In this document: positions 1-8,382 of the stretch, one piece after another | How positions within the stretch are numbered: position 1 is the first letter of the stretch | How the letters are laid out: every line of letters starts with the position of its first letter | Assembly (NCBI GenBank): GCA_016192075.1 | Contig: JACPUU010000012.1 | Coordinates: forward strand, 496,001 to 560,000 | Origin: Bacteroidota bacterium | Lineage (GTDB): Bacteria > Bacteroidota > Bacteroidia > Flavobacteriales_D > Crocinitomicaceae | Length of the DNA stretch: 64,000 nucleotides | Direction: 5' to 3' | Notes under the pieces: model-generated | What the model saw: the letters and a program-made list of their open reading frames with translations, nothing else | Told to the model about the DNA's origin: nothing | Database searches by the model: none | Made by a program: the position numbers and the translations under genes

Positions 1-2
1 TA

Positions 3-1883
3 ACCGGTGCAATTACGGTAGAATTTAACTCCAACGCATCCGGCAACCAGGCCGGCTGGGTAGCTACTATCAGTTGCTGTTCGGCACCGCTTTTCTGGTT
101 TGAAGACCTGGATGGTGATGGTTTTGGAAACATGTTCAGCGCCCCGGTTTATGCCTGTACCGCTCCGGTTGGTTACGTAGACAATGCCGATGATTGTGAT
201 GATGCCGCTACCTTGTATGAAGACATGGACGGAGACGGGTTTGGCGGCACTACAACCGTTGGCTGCGGCGCGTACAACAACGCTGATTGTGATGACAACC
301 TACTGACTTACCAGGACAATGACGGAGATACGTATGGTGATCCAAACACACTTGTGGCCTGCGGTGTAACAGATAATACCGATTGTGATGACAACGATGC
401 CGGTGTTGGTACCGGAACCATGTATACCTGGTACCAGGACAATGACGGTGACGGCTTTGGAATTTTCTGGATGACCCAGGATGCCTGCACACAACCTGCG
501 GGCTATGTAAGTAACGCCGATGATTGTGATGATTTTTCCATAACCTATGCGGATGTGGATGCTGACGGATTCGGAGATCCGGCTGTGACAGACCCTTGCG
601 GGGTATACGATAACTCTGATTGTGATGACAACCTGGTGACCTATGCTGACAACGACGGGGATACCTTTGGAGACCCGAACATTTTTGACCCGTGTGGTGT
701 TGCCGATAATACTGATTGTGATGATACCGATGCCGGAATTGGTGGCGGAACAATAACAGTCTATTACGCTGATAACGATGGTGACGGCTTCGGAGATATG
801 TCCAATACACTCGCAGCCTGTACACCGCCAGCCGGTTATGTTGCCAATGACCTGGATTGTGATGATTGGTCAATAACCTATGCAGACAATGATGGGGATG
901 GATTTGGTGATCCGGCCGTGACAGACCCCTGCGGCGTCTATGACAATTCAGATTGCGATGATAACCTGCTGACCTATGCGGATAATGACGGTGATAATTT
1001 TGGTGATCCGAACATGCCGGCGCCTTGCGGTATTACAGATAATACCGATTGTGACGACAATGATGCCGGAATTGGCAGTGGAACCATAAATACCTATTAT
1101 CCTGATTCAGATGGCGATGGATTTGGTGCGCCGTGGTGGCCGGTTTATGCCTGTTCACAGCCTGTTGGTTTTGTAACTGATTCGTCCGACTGTGATGATT
1201 GGTCAGTTACCTATGAAGATCTGGACGGAGATGGATATGGAAATTCAGCTGTACAGGTACCTTGCGGTGTCTACGACGGCAGTGATTGCAACGATAACCA
1301 GTTGACCTACGCTGACAATGATAGTGATACCTTTGGTGATCCAAATGCTACAGCGCCTTGTGGTGTAACCAACAATACCGATTGTGATGATACGGATGCA
1401 GGCATAGGTGCCGGAAGCCTGGTGGCTTATTTTATGGATACAGATGGCGATGGTTACGGACAGCCGGGCTTTATGTGGTGGAGCTGCACGCCAATACCGG
1501 GAATGGTTACCGACAGTACAGACTGCAATGATTTTGACAATGCTGTTAACCCGGGTGAAACTGAAGTTGCCGGAAATGGCATTGATGATAATTGCGATGG
1601 CTACATTGATCCGGTTGCCGGCATTGAAACGGCTGCGGATTTTGATTTTAACCTCTATCCAAACCCGGCCAGAACGTTGGTCAACATTCAGTGGGCAACT
1701 GCCCTTACAACCGATAGCCGCATTGAATGTATAGGAATGAACGGCCAGATCCTGTTTACCCAGGTTGTTGCATCCGGCACAAGCCAATCTGAACTCATGC
1801 TGGACAGTTTTGAACCGGGAATCTATTTTGTACGCCTGCTCAATGCAGAAAGTACAGCCACAAAGATCTTGATTGTTGAATAG
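3..1883 (+). CDS. Secreted Asp-rich calcium-binding repeat protein with T9SS sorting domain (5' end outside window)
   Basis: The ORF track starts this at an internal ATG (132), but the frame is open to the window edge, so the gene is truncated at its 5' end. The first residues resemble the end of a CUB domain (FNSNASGNQAGW, then ISCC). Then follow many thrombospondin-type-3-like loops of the form DxDGDGFGDP alternating with DCDDN motifs; acidic side chains spaced this way normally bind Ca2+. Near the C-terminus VNPGETEVAGNGIDDNCDG matches the MopE-like metal-binding motif. The last ~80 residues (FDFNLYPNPA to KILIVE) are a type A T9SS sorting domain, so the product is probably exported through the outer membrane and anchored or released. 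It is followed by a strong terminator. The role is unknown; adhesin or cell-surface scaffold is an inference from the architecture. Confidence 0.9.
   Translation, partial: TGAITVEFNSNASGNQAGWVATISCCSAPLFWFEDLDGDGFGNMFSAPVYACTAPVGYVDNADDCDDAATLYEDMDGDGFGGTTTVGCGAYNNADCDDNLLTYQDNDGDTYGDPNTLVACGVTDNTDCDDNDAGVGTGTMYTWYQDNDGDGFGIFWMTQDACTQPAGYVSNADDCDDFSITYADVDADGFGDPAVTDPCGVYDNSDCDDNLVTYADNDGDTFGDPNIFDPCGVADNTDCDDTDAGIGGGTITVYYADNDGDGFGDMSNTLAACTPPAGYVANDLDCDDWSITYADNDGDGFGDPAVTDPCGVYDNSDCDDNLLTYADNDGDNFGDPNMPAPCGITDNTDCDDNDAGIGSGTINTYYPDSDGDGFGAPWWPVYACSQPVGFVTDSSDCDDWSVTYEDLDGDGYGNSAVQVPCGVYDGSDCNDNQLTYADNDSDTFGDPNATAPCGVTNNTDCDDTDAGIGAGSLVAYFMDTDGDGYGQPGFMWWSCTPIPGMVTDSTDCNDFDNAVNPGETEVAGNGIDDNCDGYIDPVAGIETAADFDFNLYPNPARTLVNIQWATALTTDSRIECIGMNGQILFTQVVASGTSQSELMLDSFEPGIYFVRLLNAESTATKILIVE
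96..1540 (+). repeat. Exact-period 333-bp intragenic repeat (about 4.3 copies)
   Basis: Equivalent codons opening each unit (an aromatic residue followed by an acidic DGDGFG-type loop) lie at 96, 429, 762, 1095 and 1428, exactly 333 bp (111 codons) apart. Each unit holds three acidic loops and three DCDD motifs. The fifth copy breaks off into the MopE-like motif. The array may continue upstream of the window. Confidence 0.9.
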
Positions 1884-1906
1884 GTTTATTTACAATTAAA
1901 TGAAGG

Positions 1907-1937
1907 AATCGGGAGCAGGGTCTCCCGATTTTTTTTT
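1907..1937 (+). terminator. Rho-independent terminator
   Basis: A 9-bp perfect stem (AATCGGGAG / CTCCCGATT) with a 6-nt loop is followed directly by a run of seven T. It lies 24 bp after the stop of the Asp-rich repeat protein and ends its transcript. Confidence 0.85.
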
Positions 1938-2098
1938 GCGGCTATAATTTCAACAATTCCGCTAATCAGAATCTGTAATTTGTTTGTTATCAATTAGAAT
2001 GAATTAAAAAATGGTTAATAACTAATAACTTAGTTCAAAGATAATTCCCCAAAACTCCGGCGGGTAATTCTTACTTTTGGAGTCTCAAAACCCAAAAC

Positions 2099-2557
2099 AT
2101 GAAACTCATCAGACTGCTGACGGTATTTGCCGCAATTTTCGTCTTATTGTCCTGCAAAAAAGAAATCTACGGTTGTACAGACACGCAGGCCGCCAATTAT
2201 TCAACACTGGCCACCAGCAATGACGGCAGTTGTTTCTACGATGAGTCTGATGTAAAGTCAACCACCGTTACCATTTCAACCTGGTCTCAAAGCGGGAGTG
2301 ACTGGGCAACCACCATACCGTACGGTGAAATTACGGCAGATGTAATTGAAAACGGGGCTGTGGTCTGCTACATCAACAGCGGTATGGAAAATGTATGGCA
2401 AGCTCTACCTTTAACAATTTATCAATCAACTTCATACTCAAGTACAATTGAAGTTTCAATTACAGTTGGCCAGGTTTTAATTTACTGGAAAAACTCAGAC
2501 GGAACCTTGCCGGCCAACCCAGGGGAACGAATGTTCAAGATTACCGCAATTGCCTGA
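2099..2557 (+). CDS. Small lipoprotein with a GCTD...NY...DGSC motif
   Basis: The 152-residue product begins with a lipoprotein signal (FAAIFVLLSC, lipobox LLSC, then KKE), so it is probably an outer-membrane or periplasmic lipoprotein. Right after the anchor is the Cys-paired motif GCTDTQAANY...NDGSC, which recurs in many Bacteroidota surface proteins. The remaining ~100 residues are beta-rich (V/T/I/S alternation) and not recognised. A TACTTTTG box (2072-2079), similar to the Bacteroidota -7 element, lies 20 bp upstream of the ATG, although no TTG is found at the proper distance. The gene stands alone between a terminator and a convergent neighbour. Function unknown. Confidence 0.8.
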   Translation: MKLIRLLTVFAAIFVLLSCKKEIYGCTDTQAANYSTLATSNDGSCFYDESDVKSTTVTISTWSQSGSDWATTIPYGEITADVIENGAVVCYINSGMENVWQALPLTIYQSTSYSSTIEVSITVGQVLIYWKNSDGTLPANPGERMFKITAIA

Positions 2558-2566
2558 TTCAGCTAT

Positions 2567-3763
2567 TTAGTGAACATTACCTTCCTGCACAATCTCAAGA
2601 GAATAGGGGAGTGTACCGTATTGTATCCGGTTTGCCAGGTTTTGAGCCTGTTCTTTGGAAAAATTATTGCTGATCACACAAATTCCCTGCGGAATAGGGG
2701 TCATAACCCTGGGGGCACATACAATGGATCCATCAACCAGTATTGCAAGAAAACGGTCTACATTGGACGATGTTTGTATAAACCACTTCAGGGCCCCTTG
2801 GTCTGTCATAGTTAGTTTTACCTCCCACACAGTTGGATCATAGCTTGATTCGACTGCACTTACATCTGCTATATCAGAAGAGATGATATTCCGTTCAGGG
2901 TAAAAAGGATACAGAAAATAGAGCTTGAAATAATCTCCCGGCATGTCAAGCGCCTTCTCCCAAGCGTGCTCCATGTAATTGGGAGAGTTGTAACGGGTGG
3001 CATTTAACGCGGAATTTATGTATGCTGTATCCCGCACATCAGCAGTACCAGCCCAAACCTGGTAAGGGTTTAACTGATTTTCCAGGTACATTAATGGTGG
3101 CAGCTTCAGGTAACTGAATAAGCTTTTGTTCATACCGGTTAATGAATCCCGCACCGTACTGAACGACTCCACAAACAAAAAATGATCCATAACCTCAGAC
3201 AACATACAAACGTTGCGCATCACTAAAACATCCGACCGGGTGCCTGACAACCGGTCTTTAACGACTTGCTTTTTGTCTGAAGTTTTTAGTTCAATAATCA
3301 GATTTAAATCATTATTAATAAATATGTTATGAATTATTGAGTCGACTTCCAGCTGATCGTGCAGCCGCTCCAGGCAATAGCCTGTTTCAGTCGTATATAG
3401 CTCTTCCAGTTTTTGCTGAATTTCGATGTTTGAAGTGCATTCTCCAAACAAGTCCGGGTTGGCCTTAGCCAGATATTTGGTTAAATTATACGTTTTTTCG
3501 TCGGCCAGTTCAGTAATCCGCTGAAAAGCAGCATGTGGGCTTTGGTTATCACTGGTTGATTCAGCCAATATGCTTCGCAGATCAGGATCAGTATACCCAT
3601 TTAAATGGCGCGACATAAATTTCGCCACCAGAATCTGAACCTGGAAACGATAAGCATCAGGCGCCTGACTCAAATCAAAAGCCTCATAACCTTGTTCCTT
3701 TTTACCAGCGCAGGAGACTGAAATACAAGCTATAACAAGAAGTGTATAAAGAACAAAACGCAT
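2567..3763 (-). CDS. Lipoprotein with a SecD P1-like (periplasmic head) domain
   Basis: A 398-residue product whose N-terminus is a lipoprotein signal (VIACISVSC, then AGKKE). Residues ~60-230 are helical and unrecognised. From ~235 the protein resembles the first periplasmic domain of Bacteroidota SecDF: GTADVRDTAYINSAL resembles the DTAKVN segment, and the last ~100 residues match the P1 head closely (GALKWFIQTSSNVDRFLAIL, VDGSIVCAPRV, ISNNFSKEQAQNLANRI, GTLPYSLEIVQE). There are no membrane helices and no SecD/SecF channel part, so it cannot be the translocase itself. The family match is established knowledge; what a lipid-anchored P1 domain does is not. It may assist protein export or compete for substrate, but that is speculation. 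The 3' ends of this gene and the + strand lipoprotein converge within 10 bp. Confidence 0.8.
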   Translation of the reverse strand: MRFVLYTLLVIACISVSCAGKKEQGYEAFDLSQAPDAYRFQVQILVAKFMSRHLNGYTDPDLRSILAESTSDNQSPHAAFQRITELADEKTYNLTKYLAKANPDLFGECTSNIEIQQKLEELYTTETGYCLERLHDQLEVDSIIHNIFINNDLNLIIELKTSDKKQVVKDRLSGTRSDVLVMRNVCMLSEVMDHFLFVESFSTVRDSLTGMNKSLFSYLKLPPLMYLENQLNPYQVWAGTADVRDTAYINSALNATRYNSPNYMEHAWEKALDMPGDYFKLYFLYPFYPERNIISSDIADVSAVESSYDPTVWEVKLTMTDQGALKWFIQTSSNVDRFLAILVDGSIVCAPRVMTPIPQGICVISNNFSKEQAQNLANRIQYGTLPYSLEIVQEGNVH

Positions 3764-3832
3764 GGTTATGGGAAAAATGAAACCGAAAATACCTTTTTTC
3801 AGGATATAACCCCTAAAAACAGCTGAACGGAA

Positions 3833-4450
3833 TTAATGAATGCGCTCAATGGTCAACGGTAGAAAAGATACATGAACAAGTGCCCGGTCTAATATGCCGG
3901 TTTCGTAGAAATACTCACTGATGTTACCGTTTACCGGATTGGTAACCTGGTAATGCCCGGTTTTTACCTTTTGAATAGGTTTGTCAACACCGTCAAATTC
4001 TGAATAAACACTCTCTTTATCAAGCGGTTCATTAAAATAAAGCAGCGATTCAGCAAAGGTAATGGCCTTAGGGTAAACCCATTCATCGTCGTCTTTTTTA
4101 TACTGGTACTGACTTCCCGCACGAACCGTTTTGGCAACCGAATTAACCGTGTTATTGCGGTACGTTATGACAGAATTGGAATAAAGCTGGTTGTTGTGGT
4201 ATACGCTGCTCAGCACGTATTTGACATTAACCCGCATGACAAGCTGAACAGAAAACTGGCTGACTACTGAAATTTTGGTAACGGTATCAGTCTGGCTGCT
4301 GTTTACCTTAAGCTGGCCAATAAGTTCGCGCGTATCGGAATAAATGGCATACAAACCAGAACGGGTTTGCGCAAATCCTGAGCTGCAGGCCAGGAACAGG
4401 GTGAAAAAAACGCAGACTTTGACGAATGCGTTCCGGTGTGTCGGTTTCAT
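3833..4450 (-). CDS. Exported DUF6134-like protein
   Basis: The track ORF starts at 4483, but the ATG at 4450 (MKPTHRNAFVK) places a normal Sec signal peptide (VCVFFTLFLACSSGFAQ) at the N-terminus, so I prefer it; 205 residues. The mature part is beta-strand rich, with the pattern of the DUF6134 family of Bacteroidota: GLYAIYSDTRELIGQLKV at the start, TYRNNTVNS in the middle, and a C-terminal region ending in LVHVSFLPLTIERI. No catalytic motif is seen. It lies 69 bp from the start of the SecD-P1-like lipoprotein on the same strand and could be cotranscribed with it. Function unknown; family assignment is tentative. Confidence 0.7.
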   Translation of the reverse strand: MKPTHRNAFVKVCVFFTLFLACSSGFAQTRSGLYAIYSDTRELIGQLKVNSSQTDTVTKISVVSQFSVQLVMRVNVKYVLSSVYHNNQLYSNSVITYRNNTVNSVAKTVRAGSQYQYKKDDDEWVYPKAITFAESLLYFNEPLDKESVYSEFDGVDKPIQKVKTGHYQVTNPVNGNISEYFYETGILDRALVHVSFLPLTIERIH

Positions 4451-4808
4451 TTGCTTTTGCAGTAATCTGAATTCAAAGCGCATGATTTTGCGCTAACGCG
4501 ATAAAATTACGGCTTTTGGAGTTGCCGATCAATGCAGCCGACATGATTTATATCAACGGGGCTAACTGACAATTATCCTGAACAGTGGGCACACCAAAAC
4601 CAATAAAAAGGTTTCGGATAGCCTGGTAAGGCCTGTTTAAAGGACTCCCTTTTGGAATATAATATATATTATGTTAAATAGTATTATAAAGTAAATCAAT
4701 TAAATAGATGATAAAACAATAAAACATACTACCGAAACCCCTACTTCTGCGCTTAACCAGAAATAATTGATTTTGTGTTATCTTTCCGGCTTCGAACACT
4801 TAAAAAAC
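4451..4808. other. Intergenic region, AT-rich, no gene seen
   Basis: About 358 bp between divergent genes once both starts are trimmed. It includes an AT-rich stretch (4651-4730) with a short TAATATATATTA palindrome, and a TATCTTTC box (4779-4786) that could be the -7 element for the membrane protein starting at 4809. No TTG lies at the expected spacing. No RNA gene or repeat recognised. Confidence 0.5.
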
Positions 4809-5351
4809 ATGTATTACTTCCCGCTTGCCAACCTGACTTTTGTGAGTCCTTTATCGGACGAAGATATTGCCGGCCGCATTGCCCGAAACCTGGAACCACA
4901 AAAAATGCGCTACGACCATTGGGTCTTAGCCAAAGAAAAAACCAAACTTTTTGAGGGAACCCTTTTCAATAATCGATTCAGGATGAAACGTGTGGAAAAT
5001 CATGCATCAATCTGCAACCCGCTGATCATTGGAAGCGTTAAACAACAGGTTTACAACAAGTCAGTCATCACCTTGAAATTCAGAATCACAGGTATCAACG
5101 CCGCTGTGCTTTTCATGGGGTTGCTAATCAGCTCGCTCATTGGAATTATTGGAATCGCTAATCTTTTCAAAGACGGCCAGCTTCAGACATTTAGCCTGGG
5201 TTGTATCGGAGTTTGGGTAGCGGCCTATGCGCTTACGTTGTGGCGGTTTAATACAATTATGTCAAAGAACGTACATGATCTGTCAACGTTTTTTGAGGCA
5301 CAGCCTGATCAGTTTACCACTGCAGAAAGCCACCATTACTCCCCTCCATAA
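4809..5351 (+). CDS. Two-helix membrane protein of unknown function
   Basis: The track ORF begins at a TTG (4767) that lies upstream of a likely -7 box. The ATG at 4809 (MYYFPLANLTF) is the better start, giving 180 residues. Residues ~1-90 are soluble, with FVSPLSDEDIAGRI and RMKRVENH...CNPLIIGSV. They are followed by two membrane helices, ITGINAAVLFMGLLISSLIG and FSLGCIGVWVAAYALTLW, and a short cytoplasmic tail. No family recognised. The last 16 bp overlap the convergent small lipoprotein. Confidence 0.75.
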   Translation: MYYFPLANLTFVSPLSDEDIAGRIARNLEPQKMRYDHWVLAKEKTKLFEGTLFNNRFRMKRVENHASICNPLIIGSVKQQVYNKSVITLKFRITGINAAVLFMGLLISSLIGIIGIANLFKDGQLQTFSLGCIGVWVAAYALTLWRFNTIMSKNVHDLSTFFEAQPDQFTTAESHHYSPP

Positions 5352-5644
5352 TACTTTGAAACAGCCTCCAGACAAACCTGGCGAGCTGCTTTCACTGAGT
5401 CAATTTCTACCTGTATTTCAAGCGCCTTTTCAATATTAAAAACCTGTAGCCGTTTCATTTTACGGTCAAGTTTCTCCCACTCATCGGCCACTTGCCTGTT
5501 CCATTCGGCACAAAACTCATCAGCCGGGGCTAATGCACCAGACAAGCAATCACACAGATTCTTTTCGGCTTGTGCATATTCCTTGACAGAAACGCAGCCA
5601 GAAAGCAATGCTCCACTTAAAATGAGAAAGAAAGGTCGTGCCAT
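5336..5644 (-). CDS. Small lipoprotein with C-terminal helical domain
   Basis: The ORF track extends this to 5911, over the helicase 3' end. The real start is almost certainly the ATG at 5644: it gives MARPFFLILSGALLSGC, a textbook lipobox (LSGC), and 102 residues. The mature part has four further cysteines (CDC, EFCAEW, QVCLEA) and a predicted long helix rich in E/K. It is 49 bp downstream of the RNA helicase on the same strand, so it may be read through from it. Unknown function. Confidence 0.75.
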   Translation of the reverse strand: MARPFFLILSGALLSGCVSVKEYAQAEKNLCDCLSGALAPADEFCAEWNRQVADEWEKLDRKMKRLQVFNIEKALEIQVEIDSVKAARQVCLEAVSKYYGGE

Positions 5645-5693
5645 AGGTATCCTGAAATTAAACAAATTCAGGGAAATTACCGCAATGCGTTGA

Positions 5694-7025
5694 TTAACGT
5701 CGTTTTTTAAAGAATTTCCGTTTTTCACCACCACCGCCAGCATTAGCGCCATCACCCGATTTGCGGTTTTGACCGCTGCTTTGGGATTTTCCTGAGCGCT
5801 GGTTGTTTGATTGCTGACGACCTCCCCGGTTATGTACCGGTTTTGGCTTGCCTTTATTGGCTTCGTGATCCGCTTCATCCCGTTCGTTAATTGGAAACGG
5901 ATGATTGGCAATTACCGGAATTTTAAGTTTGATAAGTTTCTCAATATCTTGTAGATACGGTCGTTCATCGATATCACAGAATGAAATAGCTGTTCCGCTT
6001 GCGCCGGCCCTTCCTGTACGCCCAATACGGTGTACATACGACTCGGGCTCGTTGGGTAAATCGTAATTAATCACCCACTGCAAACTGTCAATATCAATTC
6101 CGCGCGCTGCAATATCAGTAGCTACAAGCACGGTAATTTTACGTTCTTTAAACTGTGCCAGTGCTTTTTCACGGGCTCCCTGGCTTTTATCACCGTGTAT
6201 AGCTGAAGCCGGAATACCAGCCTTAGCTAATTCCCTGGTAATCCGGTCTGCCCCATGTTTGGTGCGTGAAAAAACCAATACCTGCTGCATGGCTTTTTCA
6301 TGAATTACATGTTTCAGCAAATTGCGTTTCATGGATTTCACAACGTGATACACCTCCTGCTTTACTTTTTCAGCGGTAGATGACACCGGATCAACCTTTA
6401 CCATTTCAGGGTTTGTGAGAATTGAATTGGCCAGGTTTGCTATGGAAAGCGGCATGGTTGCTGAAAAAAACAGGCTCTGCCGTTTCTTTGGCAGTTTAGG
6501 CAAAATACGGTTGATGTCATGAATAAAGCCCATGTCCAGCATGCGGTCAGCCTCATCCAGCACAAAAAAGTCAATGGTATCCAGGCGAATATGGCCCTGG
6601 TTCATTAAGTCAAGCAGCCTTCCCGGCGTGGCAACCAGAATGTCTACCCCCTGTCTCATTTGGGCCACTTGTGGATTCTGATTCACACCGCCAAAAATAA
6701 CAGCATGTGTTAAATTGAGGCCTTTGCCATAAACACGAATGCTTTCACCAATCTGGGAAGCCAGTTCGCGTGTTGGTGTCAGTATAAGTACTTTCAGCGT
6801 TCGTTTGCCTTTTCCGTCACCAAATCCGCGCTCATGAAGCAATTGCAGAATGGGAATGGAAAATGCGGCCGTTTTTCCGGTTCCGGTTTGGGCACAGCCC
6901 AATAAATCGGTTCCTTTTAAAAGTATTGGAATAGCTTGTTGCTGAATTGGAGTTGGTTTTTCGTATCCTTCTGCGTGAAGTGATTTTAAAATGGTATCTA
7001 TAATTCCGAGATCGGTAAATTTCAT
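5694..7025 (-). CDS. rhlE: DEAD-box ATP-dependent RNA helicase, RhlE-type
   Basis: All DEAD-box motifs are present in order in 443 residues: Q motif ([13 protein letters not shown]), motif I AQTGTGKT, Ia [15 protein letters not shown], motif [13 protein letters not shown], motif III SAT, then the second RecA domain with [11 protein letters not shown] and [10 protein letters not shown]. It ends with a ~60-residue basic, G/N/S/R-rich tail (KRKFFKKRR), as is usual in RhlE proteins, which probably binds RNA nonspecifically. Likely role: remodelling of structured RNA in ribosome assembly or mRNA decay, in the cytoplasm. A TATCTTTG box lies on the minus strand (7051-7058) about 25 bp before the ATG. 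A second paralog is at 38120-39373. Confidence 0.95.
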   Translation of the reverse strand: MKFTDLGIIDTILKSLHAEGYEKPTPIQQQAIPILLKGTDLLGCAQTGTGKTAAFSIPILQLLHERGFGDGKGKRTLKVLILTPTRELASQIGESIRVYGKGLNLTHAVIFGGVNQNPQVAQMRQGVDILVATPGRLLDLMNQGHIRLDTIDFFVLDEADRMLDMGFIHDINRILPKLPKKRQSLFFSATMPLSIANLANSILTNPEMVKVDPVSSTAEKVKQEVYHVVKSMKRNLLKHVIHEKAMQQVLVFSRTKHGADRITRELAKAGIPASAIHGDKSQGAREKALAQFKERKITVLVATDIAARGIDIDSLQWVINYDLPNEPESYVHRIGRTGRAGASGTAISFCDIDERPYLQDIEKLIKLKIPVIANHPFPINERDEADHEANKGKPKPVHNRGGRQQSNNQRSGKSQSSGQNRKSGDGANAGGGGEKRKFFKKRR

Positions 7026-7227
7026 TCAGTTTGTTTGGTTAATAATGCTGCAAAGATACCTTGAATAAAGCGAGTTTGATGCTCACACTCAATTAAAAAG
7101 GTCAGCGCCCCTTGTCACCGCCTCCTTTTTTCTGAAAATCAAGGCATCCTTTGAGTTTGATAAAACGTCTCCTTAACATTACCTTAACATTGATTTTTTT
7201 ATTACATTTCCGCTATAACTGATTTCT

Positions 7228-8382
7228 ATGATAAAATTTTACACTTCTGCTTTCTCAATCCTTTTACTAAGTAGTGTACAAGCACAATACTGCACGGCGG
7301 TTGGCCCTTCCACCACGGCAGATTCTAATTTACAGTCGTTTAACTTATCAGGTGAATCAGCTACAGCCATTACGTTTACCGGGTGTCCGGGTGTTGCCGG
7401 ACTCGATGATCAGACATTTGCAGAATCAGTTGTGCTGAATGCAGGTACATCTTACACCGCCTATGCACAATTTGGTACCTGTGGCGGCAATTACTACGGT
7501 GTTGGACAAGCCTGGATAGATTACAACCAAAACCAGGTTTTTGAATCATCCGAATCTATTGGTACCTGGTCTGGTACTCCCCCAACAGCGTTATCAACCT
7601 GGGGATTCAATGTACCCGCCGGTGCCATTTCAGGAACCACCCGTTTGCGTGTTGTTCAGTTTGAAGGCGGCGCTTTGCCTATTGACCCTTGTGCCGTTTT
7701 TACCTGGGGTTCTACAACTGATTTTACGGTTCAGATCGGGGGCGGTATGGATTGCTCCGGTTATTTAGGTCAAAGTACGGCCAGCCCACGCCCGGTGTCA
7801 GCTCTTCCCTATTCTGAAAACTACAACAATTCCGTTTGTTACTACAACGTAATGCCCGTTTACGGTTCACCGGATGTTTTTTACCGCATTCTGCCGGTGC
7901 AGCTGGGCGCTCAGTATATTACCATATCGCTTTGCGGATCAGCCATTGACACTTACCTTTCTGTATTGGACGCTGATGGCAACGTGCTTTATTACAACGA
8001 TGACAATGCGGCCTGCGGCACTTCGTCCAAAATTCACTTCAATGCAGGCACACATGATACGCTTTATGCCGTTGTACAAGGCTGGGGATATGCAGTTGGC
8101 GCTTACTCCATTTTAGTTGAGGAAGAACTGGCAGGAATTTCTGAAAACAGCAATTCAGCCAATTTTGAGCTTTACCCCAATCCGGCAAACGACCGTGTAA
8201 AAATCTCAGTGAATGAGGTGAATGCATTGGTTCAAATTCATGATCTGAGCGGCAAACTGGTGTATACAACAACGATTCAGAATCAGCAGGAAATTGATCT
8301 TGCAGAACTGGGCAACGGAACCTACCTGGTGACTGTACTTACTGAAAAAGGAACATTTACTCAAAAGCTGGTGCTGCAATGA
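7228..8382 (+). CDS. Secreted GEVED-domain protein with T9SS sorting domain
   Basis: 384 residues. A signal peptide (FSILLLSSVQAQ) is followed by YCTAVGPSTTADSNLQSF...TFTGCPG, the hallmark opening of the GEVED domain, with the conserved GVGQAWIDYNQNQVFE core. A second beta domain (residues ~175-305; DVFYRILPVQLGAQ...TYLSVLD) resembles pre-peptidase C-terminal (PPC) domains. The end, FELYPNPANDRV to KLVLQ, is a T9SS type A sorting domain. It overlaps the next gene by 4 bp (ATGA) and heads the run of Kelch genes, so it is presumably exported to the cell surface together with them. No catalytic domain is visible. Confidence 0.9.
   Translation: MIKFYTSAFSILLLSSVQAQYCTAVGPSTTADSNLQSFNLSGESATAITFTGCPGVAGLDDQTFAESVVLNAGTSYTAYAQFGTCGGNYYGVGQAWIDYNQNQVFESSESIGTWSGTPPTALSTWGFNVPAGAISGTTRLRVVQFEGGALPIDPCAVFTWGSTTDFTVQIGGGMDCSGYLGQSTASPRPVSALPYSENYNNSVCYYNVMPVYGSPDVFYRILPVQLGAQYITISLCGSAIDTYLSVLDADGNVLYYNDDNAACGTSSKIHFNAGTHDTLYAVVQGWGYAVGAYSILVEEELAGISENSNSANFELYPNPANDRVKISVNEVNALVQIHDLSGKLVYTTTIQNQQEIDLAELGNGTYLVTVLTEKGTFTQKLVLQ

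Noticed and set aside
250-873. 207-aa minus-strand ORF in the repeat gene
   Set aside because: It is the antisense of a periodic acidic-repeat gene; His/Arg/Tyr-rich composition is produced by the repeat itself.
1245-1787. 180-aa minus-strand ORF
   Set aside because: Antisense of the same repeat and sorting domain; no independent signal.
5645-5911. N-terminal extension of the small lipoprotein in the ORF track
   Set aside because: It would overlap the helicase 3' end; the ATG at 5644 gives a clean lipobox.
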